A DNA stretch of 6,957 bases from Coxiellaceae bacterium. GTDB taxonomy: Bacteria; Pseudomonadota; Gammaproteobacteria; Coxiellales; Coxiellaceae. Below, piece by piece: positions 1-6,957 of the stretch (position 1 is its first letter; each line of letters starts with the position of its first letter). Below the pieces are notes generated by a model that searched no databases, was not told the origin of the DNA, and worked only from the letters and a program-made list of their open reading frames with translations. The translations under genes were made by a program, and so were the position numbers. The stretch lies in assembly GCA_003450655.1 (NCBI GenBank), contig DMFG01000200.1, positions 1 through 6,957 of the forward strand, read 5' to 3'.

Positions 1-181
1 CTAGCGCTTTACGAAACGCTACACCACGAGGCTCTGATTTTACAAACCATTTAAAGATGTTCAGTGTGCTCAGTGCTCGTAGAGATTTTGATTGGCTGCC
101 GAGTAATTGGCGAGTCAGTGTATATCCTAGAAGGGTAATGATAATGCGAGTTGCACGAAAAAATTGGGGGGGTGTGATCAT
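1..181 (-). CDS. ubiB: UbiB, ABC1/ADCK-like kinase-ATPase family protein of ubiquinone synthesis (5' part only)
   Basis: Partial gene: 60 codons from the ATG at 181-179, still open at the left edge. The protein begins MITPPQFFRATRIIITLLGY and reaches a PRGVAFRKAL stretch at residues 51-60. This resembles the start of UbiB proteins, where a short Arg-rich amphipathic segment is followed by a 'PRG..LR.AL' block just before the family's KxGQ motif, which would lie beyond the window. In the family, UbiB is a membrane-associated atypical kinase/ATPase that supports the later steps of ubiquinone synthesis, probably by helping lipid intermediates reach the enzymes. The ATG overlaps the ubiJ stop codon as ATGA, and a good AGGTGA ribosome site sits 6 nt upstream inside ubiJ. 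Gene order ubiE-ubiJ-ubiB agrees with the enterobacterial operon. The first codons contain C7 and T6 runs. Identification rests on weak N-terminal similarity plus strong context. Confidence 0.85.
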   Translation of the reverse strand, partial: MITPPQFFRATRIIITLLGYTLTRQLLGSQSKSLRALSTLNIFKWFVKSEPRGVAFRKAL

Positions 182-792
182 GATGTTTCACCTGATTGCA
201 GTTGTAAACGTTGAATGCGCGCTTCTAAACGCTCAGTGTCTTGTTTGAGTACAGCGATATCTAAATAGAGTTGCTCGATATCTTCTGTTGTAGGTAAGTA
301 GCGCGCTTCATGAAAGACATAGTCTTTGACGGTATGTTTTAGTTGCCCAACGATACGACACGCCACGTTTTTTAATTGTTTTGTATGATAGGTAATCTGG
401 TGAGCTAGGGTATCGCCAGTCAATTGAGCTAAGTGGGCTTCCCAGTCGATATGGATATGCTTAAACAGTGTGCTTAATTTTTCAGCGATGGCTAAATCGC
501 CACTGACAGTCATCTTGTTTTGGAATACAGCTGATTGGCTGCCTTTATTCATTGCAACGATTAAGAAGCTGGGAAGTGTACCGCTTATAATGGTATTAGC
601 GGGTTCATCGTGTTCCTCTAACACGGCAATATGGTTTTCTTGAAAGGATAAAAAGAATGCAGTTTGCAGGTCAGTAAATTCAATTTTAATGAGCTTACCC
701 TGTAATGGAGCGAGAGCTGTATGAATAGAAGGGTCGAGTGTCAGGCAGCGGTTAATGGCGGCTTCTAACCCAGAGAGTACCAGTGTTTTCAT
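178..792 (-). CDS. ubiJ: UbiJ, SCP2-domain accessory factor of ubiquinone synthesis
   Basis: 204 residues, close to the roughly 200 of E. coli UbiJ (formerly YigP). An SCP2-like sterol-carrier fold spans about residues 10-115. It contains the family-like stretch 'VSGDLAIAEKLSTLF' at about 96-110, followed by a 'DWEAHLAQLTGD' block. The C-terminus (about 168-200) is rich in charged residues with heptad-like Leu/Ile spacing (IEQLYLDIAVLKQDTERLEA) and is predicted to form a coiled coil, as in other UbiJ proteins. In the family, UbiJ works with UbiK in a soluble complex that binds polyprenyl lipid intermediates and is needed for aerobic ubiquinone synthesis; it is not itself an enzyme. The ATG overlaps the ubiE stop by one base (TAATG) and its TGA overlaps the ubiB start (ATGA), so all three genes are probably translated from one message. 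No signal peptide or membrane segment is seen, consistent with a cytosolic protein. Confidence 0.92.
   Translation of the reverse strand: MKTLVLSGLEAAINRCLTLDPSIHTALAPLQGKLIKIEFTDLQTAFFLSFQENHIAVLEEHDEPANTIISGTLPSFLIVAMNKGSQSAVFQNKMTVSGDLAIAEKLSTLFKHIHIDWEAHLAQLTGDTLAHQITYHTKQLKNVACRIVGQLKHTVKDYVFHEARYLPTTEDIEQLYLDIAVLKQDTERLEARIQRLQLQSGETS
188..193 (-). promoter_or_regulatory. Ribosome binding site of ubiB inside the 3' end of ubiJ
   Basis: On the minus strand the sequence reads AGGTGA, followed by 6 nt and then the ATG of ubiB. It lies within the last codons of ubiJ. Together with the ATGA stop/start overlap, it decides the ubiB start and suggests coupled translation. Confidence 0.7.
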
Positions 793-1541
793 TAGTATTT
801 CATTCCTTTATGGAGAGCTACGATACCCCCAGATAAATTATGGTAGCTGCAATTTTCAAATCCGGCAGTTTCCATCATGCCTTGAAGGGTGTTTTGATCA
901 GGATGTTTTCGTATAGATTCAGCCAGATATTGATAGCTAGCTTTGTCATTTGCAATCCATTCGCCCATACGGGGTAAGCATTGAAAAGAGTAGGTGTCAT
1001 AGAGTTTCTTTAGGGCTGGGAAGATGGGTTGCGAAAATTCTAAGATCAGTAATCGACCACCGGGTGCTAGGGAGTCAAACATGGATTTCAATGCTTGTTG
1101 TTTATCAGTGACGTTGCGTAAACCAAAACTGATAATGATGCGATCAAAATAGTGTTCTGGAAAAGGAAGGTTTTCTGCATTAGCCTGTACAATTTTAATG
1201 CGATTAATGTGACCAGAATCCATCAGGCGTTGAGCAGCAACATCTAGCATAGCTTGATTAATATCAGCCAGGATAACTTCGCCGCTATCACCCACTTTGT
1301 CGCTGATTTTTTTTGCCAGGTCACCAGTGCCACCAGCAAGATCAAGGACACGATGGCCTTTTTGGAATGCGCCATGTTGAATCGCAATGTGCTTCCAGGC
1401 GCGGTGCAATCCAAAGGACATGACATCATTCATAATGTCATAGCGAGAAGCAACGGAGGAGAAAACCTCGGCAACTTTACTGGCTTTTTCTGAGGCAGGT
1501 ATATCTTGGTACCCAAAATGTGTGGTTTCTTCTTGTTTCAT
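792..1541 (-). CDS. ubiE: UbiE, ubiquinone/menaquinone C-methyltransferase
   Basis: SAM-dependent class I methyltransferase. UbiE C-methylates 2-polyprenyl-6-methoxy-1,4-benzoquinol in ubiquinone synthesis and demethylmenaquinol in menaquinone synthesis. Counting from the chosen start it has 249 residues, against 251 in E. coli. Visible features are the family signature '[17 protein letters not shown]' (34-50), SAM motif I '[10 protein letters not shown]' (65-74), an acidic residue after strand 2 in 'LADIN' (D93), 'NAENLPF' (121-127), '[10 protein letters not shown]' (137-146) and the C-terminal 'HPDQ' block. The reading frame is open upstream to an ATG at 1574, adding 11 residues ([11 protein letters not shown]). 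I prefer the inner ATG because [12 protein letters not shown] lines up with the N-terminus of E. coli UbiE (ending QETTHFGFQ). Neither ATG has a clear Shine-Dalgarno sequence. The gene is first of the ubiE-ubiJ-ubiB operon and diverges from kbl. Confidence 0.95.
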   Translation of the reverse strand: MKQEETTHFGYQDIPASEKASKVAEVFSSVASRYDIMNDVMSFGLHRAWKHIAIQHGAFQKGHRVLDLAGGTGDLAKKISDKVGDSGEVILADINQAMLDVAAQRLMDSGHINRIKIVQANAENLPFPEHYFDRIIISFGLRNVTDKQQALKSMFDSLAPGGRLLILEFSQPIFPALKKLYDTYSFQCLPRMGEWIANDKASYQYLAESIRKHPDQNTLQGMMETAGFENCSYHNLSGGIVALHKGMKY

Positions 1542-1544
1542 GTG

Positions 1545-1557
1545 CGTTATGATAACG
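1545..1557. repeat. 13-bp perfect palindrome just upstream of the likely ubiE start
   Basis: CGTTAT-G-ATAACG: two 6-bp arms around one central base, ending 3 bp from the ATG at 1541-1539 (minus strand). If translation begins at the inner ATG, it lies in the ubiE leader, where it could be a protein-binding site. If translation begins at the upstream ATG (1574), it is simply coding. The one-base centre rules out a stable RNA hairpin of the full arms. Confidence 0.4.
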
Positions 1558-1613
1558 GAAAGCATTAGTGCCATAAAGTAAAAAATAGCCCCATGACTTG
1601 TATCGGTGATGTG

Positions 1614-1643
1614 TTGTGTGGAGAGGAGATGCCACGGTATAAT
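1614..1643 (+). promoter_or_regulatory. Probable sigma-70 promoter for kbl
   Basis: A perfect -10 hexamer TATAAT lies at 1638-1643. A weak -35 candidate TTGTGT (three of six consensus bases) lies at 1614-1619 with an 18-bp spacer. Transcription would begin near 1650, giving a leader of about 29 nt to the kbl ATG at 1679. The leader contains a purine-rich GATA/GACA/GAGA tetranucleotide run (1656-1675), whose GAGAGA at 1668-1673 is the only, weak, ribosome-site candidate. I saw no convincing opposite-strand promoter for ubiE in the same region. Confidence 0.55.
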
Positions 1644-1678
1644 GCTGAACTTTAAGATAGATAGACAGAGAGACCAAT

Positions 1679-2881
1679 ATGAAACATCCTTTGTTAAGTG
1701 ATTTGGGCAATAAGATTCAAGAGCTCAAAGAGCAAGGTTTATACAAAGCCGAGCGTACGATTACTTCTCCACAAGAAGCGAACATCACGGTTAAACCATC
1801 TAAGTCCGTATTGAATTTTTGTGCTAATAACTATTTAGGGCTGAGTAATGATTCACGATTAATTCAGGCTGCCAAAGATGGTTTGGATCAGTTTGGTTTT
1901 GGTCTGTCCTCTGTGCGTTTTATTTGTGGCACGCAGTCTGTTCATAAGGAGTTAGAGTCCGCTTTAAGTGAATTTTTAAAAACAGAAGATACAATACTGT
2001 ACCCATCCTGTTTTGATGCCAATGGTGGTTTATTTGAAACCTTGCTGACAGCTGAAGACGCGATCATTAGTGATGCGCTCAATCACGCCAGCATTATTGA
2101 CGGAGTTCGTTTATGTAAAGCGAAGCGATTTCGATACAAAAATAATGATATGGATGATTTGCGTGTTCAATTAGAGGCGGCAAAAGCAGCTGGTGTTAGG
2201 CACACATTGATTGTGACTGATGGCGTGTTTTCAATGGATGGTATTATTGCCAACCTGAAAGGGATTTGTGATTTAGCAGATGAATTTGGTGCATTAGTCA
2301 TGGTCGATGATTGTCATGCGACAGGATTTCTTGGTGAGCATGGTCGTGGCAGTATTGAATACTGCGGTGTTGAAGGGCGTGTGGACATTATCACAGGAAC
2401 CTTAGGTAAAGCACTTGGAGGTGCATCGGGTGGGTACACAGCGGCAAGGGCCGAAATTGTTGAATGGTTGCGTAATCGTTCACGCCCCTATTTATTTTCC
2501 AATACGCTAGCGCCTATGATTGCACAAGCTTCTTTGGAAACACTCAAACTGTTGAATGGCTCTGAGGGCGTAACATTAAGACAGCAGCTAAAAGATAATA
2601 GCGCCTATTTTCGTCAACAAATGACACAAGCAGGGTTTAATTTAGTACCCGGAGAGCATCCTATTATTCCAGTCATGTTAGGCGATGCAGTATTGGCCTC
2701 GAAGATGGCGGATGAGTTATTAGCTGAAGGTTTATACGTTGTCGGCTTTTCTTATCCGGTTGTCCCTATGGATCAAGCACGTATTCGTGTGCAAATTTCA
2801 GCAGCACATACTCGAGAGCAGATTGAGCAGGCTGTAGCTTTATTCGTGAAAGTAGGTCGTCAGTTAGGCGTTGTTGAGTAA
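1679..2881 (+). CDS. kbl: Kbl, glycine C-acetyltransferase (2-amino-3-ketobutyrate CoA ligase)
   Basis: PLP-dependent alpha-oxoamine synthase family enzyme of 400 residues (E. coli 398). It cleaves 2-amino-3-ketobutyrate with CoA to glycine and acetyl-CoA, the second step of threonine breakdown; the reaction is reversible. Seen in the sequence are '[10 protein letters not shown]' (46-55), a Gly-rich '[13 protein letters not shown]' substrate loop (73-85), '[11 protein letters not shown]' (132-142) with the His expected to stack on the cofactor, '[16 protein letters not shown]' (209-224) with D210 and H213 for the PLP ring, and '[14 protein letters not shown]' (239-252), where K244 is the Schiff-base lysine, the same number as in E. 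coli. All key residues are intact. The start gives an N-terminus matching the family (short helix ending [10 protein letters not shown]). tdh follows after 26 bp, encoding the enzyme that makes its unstable substrate, so the two are almost certainly one operon. The enzyme is cytosolic. Confidence 0.96.
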   Translation: MKHPLLSDLGNKIQELKEQGLYKAERTITSPQEANITVKPSKSVLNFCANNYLGLSNDSRLIQAAKDGLDQFGFGLSSVRFICGTQSVHKELESALSEFLKTEDTILYPSCFDANGGLFETLLTAEDAIISDALNHASIIDGVRLCKAKRFRYKNNDMDDLRVQLEAAKAAGVRHTLIVTDGVFSMDGIIANLKGICDLADEFGALVMVDDCHATGFLGEHGRGSIEYCGVEGRVDIITGTLGKALGGASGGYTAARAEIVEWLRNRSRPYLFSNTLAPMIAQASLETLKLLNGSEGVTLRQQLKDNSAYFRQQMTQAGFNLVPGEHPIIPVMLGDAVLASKMADELLAEGLYVVGFSYPVVPMDQARIRVQISAAHTREQIEQAVALFVKVGRQLGVVE

Positions 2882-2907
2882 TCATAACTAAGACCTGAGA
2901 GTCAAAC

Positions 2908-3936
2908 ATGAAAGTATTATCAAAGTTACATGCGGAACCTGGATTGTGGATGACAGATGTGGACATACCTACCTGTCAAACAAACGAGGTGCTGATTAAG
3001 ATTAAGCAAACAGCCATTTGTGGAACGGATTTACACATTTATCAGTGGGATGATTGGGCTCAAAAAACTATTCCTGTACCCATGCATGTTGGGCATGAGT
3101 TCGTTGGTGAGGTGGTTGAGATAGGTTCTTCTGTTACTGGTATTACGGTTGGAGAGCGCGTATCAGGTGAGGGGCACATCACTTGCGGAAATTGTCGCAA
3201 TTGTCGTGCAGGCCATCGTCACTTGTGTCGTAATACGTTAGGAATTGGTGTTCATCTGCCAGGTGCGTTCGCAGAGTATTTAGTGTTACCTGCGACGAAT
3301 GTCTGTCCATTACCTGATCATATCAGTGATGAGATGGCTGCCATACTAGATCCTTTTGGTAATGCGGTACATACGGCATTAGCCTTTAATTTAGTGGGTG
3401 AAGACGTGTTAATCACAGGCGCCGGTCCGGTTGGCTTGATGGCGGCGGCCATTGCAAAACATGTGGGTGCATTACGAGTTGCGATTACTGATATGAATCC
3501 AAAACGATTAGCATTAGCTGAGCAGATGGGCGCGACACTTGCAGTTCACCCTGGAAACATGAATTTGCCATCCGCTATGGAGTCACTGGGGATGAAAGAG
3601 GGGTTTGATGTTGCCATGGAAATGTCAGGAAGTTCGCATGCTTTTACTGATATGGTTCATGTCATGAACAATGGTGGTCGGATTGCTTTTCTGGGAATTC
3701 CACCTCAGCCATTTGAAACAGACTGGTCCTCGATTGTTTTTAAAGGCATTACGATTCAGGGTATCTACGGTAGACGCATGTTTGAGACCTGGTATAAGGG
3801 TATGGCCATGCTACAGTCTGGATTAGATGTGAGTGCCGTGATTACCGATCACTTTCCTGTGGATGACTATAAAGCTGCTTTTCAGCGCGCTTTATCGGGT
3901 GACGCTGGAAAAGTCATTTTACATTGGTCCGAATAG
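2908..3936 (+). CDS. tdh: Tdh, zinc-dependent L-threonine 3-dehydrogenase
   Basis: Medium-chain zinc alcohol-dehydrogenase family enzyme of 342 residues (E. coli 341). It oxidises L-threonine with NAD+ to 2-amino-3-ketobutyrate, which Kbl then splits. Catalytic zinc ligands C38, H63 and E64 are present ('AICGTDLH', 'GHEFVGEVV'), and D148 in 'ILDPFGN' sits where a fourth acidic residue approaches the zinc. Structural zinc ligands are C93, C96, C99 and C107. The NAD-binding Rossmann loop is 'GAGPVG' (171-176), with D195 in 'ITDMNPKR' as the expected acidic residue for NAD rather than NADP. H90, linked in E. coli to substrate choice, is also present, in 'GEGHITC'. The gene follows kbl by 26 bp with only a weak GAGAG ribosome site (2897-2901), so it may depend on translation of kbl. 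This type is distinct from the short-chain, GalE-like threonine dehydrogenases. Confidence 0.96.
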   Translation: MKVLSKLHAEPGLWMTDVDIPTCQTNEVLIKIKQTAICGTDLHIYQWDDWAQKTIPVPMHVGHEFVGEVVEIGSSVTGITVGERVSGEGHITCGNCRNCRAGHRHLCRNTLGIGVHLPGAFAEYLVLPATNVCPLPDHISDEMAAILDPFGNAVHTALAFNLVGEDVLITGAGPVGLMAAAIAKHVGALRVAITDMNPKRLALAEQMGATLAVHPGNMNLPSAMESLGMKEGFDVAMEMSGSSHAFTDMVHVMNNGGRIAFLGIPPQPFETDWSSIVFKGITIQGIYGRRMFETWYKGMAMLQSGLDVSAVITDHFPVDDYKAAFQRALSGDAGKVILHWSE

Positions 3937-3986
3937 GCTAAAGTTATTTTCTTTTAAAGCCTTCAGTTATTTATAAAGGTAAACGT

Positions 3987-6095
3987 ATGTCGTACGCAAT
4001 TTTAGTCACCTGTCCTCGTAACATGGAGTATTTGTTAGAAGAGGAGTTATCTTCGCTGGGAGTGACAGTGGATCGTGTTTCACCACTGGGTGTATTTGCT
4101 CAAGTGGATTTAAGATCAATGTATCAAGTGTGTTTATGGTCACGACTAGCTAACCGTATTCTGTTGCCTTTATTTAAAGGTGAGGTCAATGATGTCGCAG
4201 CGCTCAGTCAATTGTGTACTCAGTTTGATTGGTCTAACGTGTTTTCAGTTGATCGCTCGATCGCGATTGATTATTACGGTGAGTCACGATTTGTCAAAAA
4301 CACCATGTATGGTGCGCAACTGGTTAAAGATGCGATTGTTGATTATTTCAAACCAACGGGTCAGCGTCCTAGTGTTGATAAGCAAAACCCTGATATTCGG
4401 TTACAAGCGCATTGGCGTCGTGGTGTATTAACCGTTAGTTTAGATGTTGTGGGTTATAGTTTACATCAACGCGGTTATCGCCAACAAACAGGACGTGCGC
4501 CACTAAAAGAAAACCTTGCAGCGGCTATGTTACTTCGTGCTGGTTGGCCTGCGATATCAGAACAAGGCGGTGCATTCGTTGATCCTTTTTGTGGATCTGG
4601 CACCTTGTTGATTGAAGCCGCATTAATAGCGGGTAACCGAGCTCCTGGATTATTCCGTGAAGATCAGTCATTGATGTATTGGAAAGGGCACGATCGTGAT
4701 TTATGGGAAACCATTAGGCAAGAAGCCGTTTCGGCACAGAAACCAATATCTAATACATTTTATGGGTTTGACCAAGATGCAAAGATGATCGCATTAACAC
4801 AGTCTTGTGTGAATCAATTAGGCTTTGATCAACAGGTTATTTTAAAGCAGCAGCCAATCACCGCATTACCGACCTTACCATCGCCAGGTTTAATGGTCAG
4901 TAATCCGCCTTACGGAGAACGCTTAGACAGTATCGAGCGTTTACTGCCTGTGTATCAAGCATTAGGGAGAGGATTGCATGAGCAGTGTCAAGGCTATCAG
5001 GCTGCTATCTTAACCACAGAGCCACTATTAGCGAAGGCGATCGGATTAAAATCACACAAGCAGTACCATTTTTTTAATGGCCCATTAAAAACGTCATTGT
5101 ATTGCATCGATATGACACCTGATAACCAGTACCGTTCTTCTGATGCGCAACAATTGAGTGAGGCTGAGACGGGATTATTGAATCGGTTAAATAAAAATAA
5201 AAAACGCTTGTCACGTTGGTTAAAAAAAGGCGTGACTAACTGTTATCGTTTATATGATGCTGATTTACCGGAATATGCATTTGCCGTTGATGTCTATGAT
5301 GACTGGGTGCATGTGCAGGAATATAAGCCACCAAAATCGATTCCTGAGCATAAAGCTCAACAACGTGTGCTCGATATGTTAAAAGTCTTACCGCGAGTAT
5401 TGGATATTCCTGCTAAGCATTTGGTATTGAAGCAACGTCAACGCCAAAAGGGTGCGCAGCAATATCAACCTTTAGCGCGTGATAAAAAAACACACGTGGT
5501 GCAAGAGGGGCGTGCAAAGATTCAAGTTAATTTACACGATTACTTAGACACGGGTTTGTTTTTGGATCATCGTCGTCTTCGTTTGTTATTCGCAGACTCG
5601 CTTGCGGGCAAAAGATTATTGAATTGTTTTTGTTATACCGGTGTCTTTAGTTTGCAGGCAGCATTAGGCGGCGCGATAACCTGTAATGTTGACTTATCAA
5701 AAACCTACTTGCAGTGGGCGAAAAATAATTTTCAGTTAAATCAATTACCGATCAATCAGCACCAATTTATTCAAGCCGACTGCTTAACATGGTTGAAGCA
5801 GGATCATGGTCAACAGTTTGATGTGGTTTTATTAGCCCCGCCGAGTTTTTCGAATTCAAAACGCATGGAGCAGGTGCTCGATGTTCAACGTGACCATGTT
5901 ACCTTAATTGACTGCGGTATGAAGCACTTGGTTGAGGGTGGGGTATTATATTTTTCAACTAACTTGCAATCCTTCCGGTTAGATGAGGTCGTTACCACGA
6001 ATTACCGCGTTGAGGATATTACGTATCAAACAGTGGATGAAGATTTTAATCGACCGAGAAAGCCTCATCAATGTTTAAAAATACAAAAAAACTAA
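3987..6095 (+). CDS. rlmL: RlmKL, bifunctional 23S rRNA (guanine-N2/N7) methyltransferase
   Basis: 702 residues, the same length as E. coli RlmKL (RlmL, formerly YcbY). Domains in order are a THUMP RNA-binding domain (about 45-155), the RlmL methyltransferase with SAM motif 'DPFCGSGT' (199-206) and catalytic 'NPPY' (306-309), a basic linker (about 400-415), and the RlmK methyltransferase with 'YLDTGLFLDHR' (519-529), SAM motif 'NCFCYTG' (546-552), D569 and D598. In E. coli the RlmL half makes m2G2445 and the RlmK half m7G2069 in the peptidyl-transferase region. The RlmL catalytic motif is intact. In the RlmK half the motif usually read DPP(T/S)FSNS is 'APPSFSNS', with Ala617 for Asp (codon GCC at 5835-5837), and two nearby motifs also differ from E. 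coli. The start has a good AAAGGT ribosome site (3975-3980) 6 nt upstream. The 50-bp gap after tdh has no convincing terminator, so read-through from kbl-tdh is possible. Confidence 0.95.
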   Translation: MSYAILVTCPRNMEYLLEEELSSLGVTVDRVSPLGVFAQVDLRSMYQVCLWSRLANRILLPLFKGEVNDVAALSQLCTQFDWSNVFSVDRSIAIDYYGESRFVKNTMYGAQLVKDAIVDYFKPTGQRPSVDKQNPDIRLQAHWRRGVLTVSLDVVGYSLHQRGYRQQTGRAPLKENLAAAMLLRAGWPAISEQGGAFVDPFCGSGTLLIEAALIAGNRAPGLFREDQSLMYWKGHDRDLWETIRQEAVSAQKPISNTFYGFDQDAKMIALTQSCVNQLGFDQQVILKQQPITALPTLPSPGLMVSNPPYGERLDSIERLLPVYQALGRGLHEQCQGYQAAILTTEPLLAKAIGLKSHKQYHFFNGPLKTSLYCIDMTPDNQYRSSDAQQLSEAETGLLNRLNKNKKRLSRWLKKGVTNCYRLYDADLPEYAFAVDVYDDWVHVQEYKPPKSIPEHKAQQRVLDMLKVLPRVLDIPAKHLVLKQRQRQKGAQQYQPLARDKKTHVVQEGRAKIQVNLHDYLDTGLFLDHRRLRLLFADSLAGKRLLNCFCYTGVFSLQAALGGAITCNVDLSKTYLQWAKNNFQLNQLPINQHQFIQADCLTWLKQDHGQQFDVVLLAPPSFSNSKRMEQVLDVQRDHVTLIDCGMKHLVEGGVLYFSTNLQSFRLDEVVTTNYRVEDITYQTVDEDFNRPRKPHQCLKIQKN

Positions 6096-6106
6096 CACAG
6101 TCTGTG
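6096..6106. repeat. 11-bp palindrome directly after the rlmKL stop codon
   Basis: CACAG-T-CTGTG: 5-bp arms around one base, beginning at the first base after the rlmKL TAA. It is the first of three perfect palindromes in the 80-bp gap before katG. It is short enough to occur by chance on its own. It is not a terminator, since it has no loop or following T-run. Confidence 0.35.
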
Positions 6107-6110
6107 AGGG

Positions 6111-6138
6111 TTGTTTCATAGCGTGAAACACTATTAAA
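6111..6138 (+). promoter_or_regulatory. Possible katG promoter
   Basis: A -35 candidate TTGTTT (6111-6116) and a -10 candidate TATTAA (6133-6138) are separated by 16 bp. Each matches the sigma-70 consensus only partly (3/6 and 4/6). Transcription would begin near 6145, about 30 nt before the katG ATG. A weak promoter embedded in palindromes would suit a gene induced by peroxide, but this is inference. Confidence 0.35.
6112..6130. repeat. 19-bp inverted repeat upstream of katG, possible operator
   Basis: TGTTTCATAGCGTGAAACA: perfect 7-bp arms TGTTTCA/TGAAACA around a 5-bp centre TAGCG. It covers the suggested katG -35 region and shares two bases with the next palindrome. The form and position suit a dimeric repressor or activator. 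The stem is AT-rich and no T-run follows, so a terminator is unlikely. Confidence 0.5.
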
Positions 6139-6143
6139 TAGTG
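6129..6143. repeat. 15-bp palindrome over the likely katG -10 region
   Basis: CACTATT-A-AATAGTG: perfect 7-bp arms around a single base. It overlaps the preceding inverted repeat by CA and contains the proposed -10 hexamer of katG. A regulator bound here would block RNA polymerase. Confidence 0.45.
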
Positions 6144-6151
6144 AGCAGTAG

Positions 6152-6957
<806 letters not shown>

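Noticed and set aside
57..248. 63-codon plus-strand ORF
   Set aside because: It lies opposite the ubiJ-ubiB junction, has no ribosome site and no recognisable protein features. The minus-strand genes explain the sequence.
1656..1675. GATA/GACA/GAGA tetranucleotide run as a microsatellite or regulatory repeat
   Set aside because: It has only two exact units and then decays. It reads as a purine-rich leader, not a true tandem repeat.
1477..1710. 77-codon minus-strand ORF across the ubiE-kbl divergent region
   Set aside because: It overlaps both the start of ubiE in another frame and the kbl start, and its composition does not look like a protein.
3936..3961. Terminator after tdh (GGCT...AGCC hairpin)
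   Set aside because: The stem is two 4-bp pieces broken by a 3-nt bulge, it is AT-rich, and no T-run follows. It is unlikely to stop transcription.
6118..6141. OxyR binding site upstream of katG
   Set aside because: ATAG and CTAT elements are present, but the gaps are 9 and 3 bp rather than the required 7, and only three of four elements are found.

Overview
The window reads as ordinary chromosomal DNA from a gammaproteobacterium of moderate to low GC content. The main reasons are the ubiE-ubiJ-ubiB gene order (UbiJ is typical of ubiquinone-making Proteobacteria), a fused 702-residue RlmKL rRNA methyltransferase, and a zinc-type Tdh paired with Kbl. I cannot name the genus. I see no mobile elements, tRNA or rRNA genes, CRISPR arrays or phage genes.

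Layout. On the minus strand, reading leftwards from about 1541, lie ubiE (C-methyltransferase of ubiquinone/menaquinone synthesis), ubiJ (SCP2-fold lipid-binding accessory factor) and the first 60 codons of ubiB, which runs off the left edge. The three genes overlap (TAATG, then ATGA), so they form a translationally coupled ubiquinone operon. A divergent intergenic region of about 140 bp (1542-1678) separates this operon from the plus-strand genes. It carries a perfect TATAAT promoter element facing right and a 13-bp palindrome just upstream of the likely ubiE start.

On the plus strand come kbl and tdh, which together convert L-threonine to glycine and acetyl-CoA while reducing NAD+. Next is rlmKL, a two-domain 23S rRNA methyltransferase that follows tdh by 50 bp and may be co-transcribed. 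After an 80-bp gap that holds three close-set perfect palindromes comes the 5' third of katG (catalase-peroxidase). The window ends just after the codon for the proximal haem-ligand histidine.

Nothing here amounts to an undescribed system. Two things deserve a second look. The RlmK half of RlmKL has Ala in place of the usual Asp in its DPP(T/S)FSNS motif, which raises doubt about its m7G activity. The palindrome cluster upstream of katG does not match the OxyR spacing and may be an operator for some other regulator. Smaller points are the uncertain ubiE start and a C7/T6 homopolymer pair in the first codons of ubiB.
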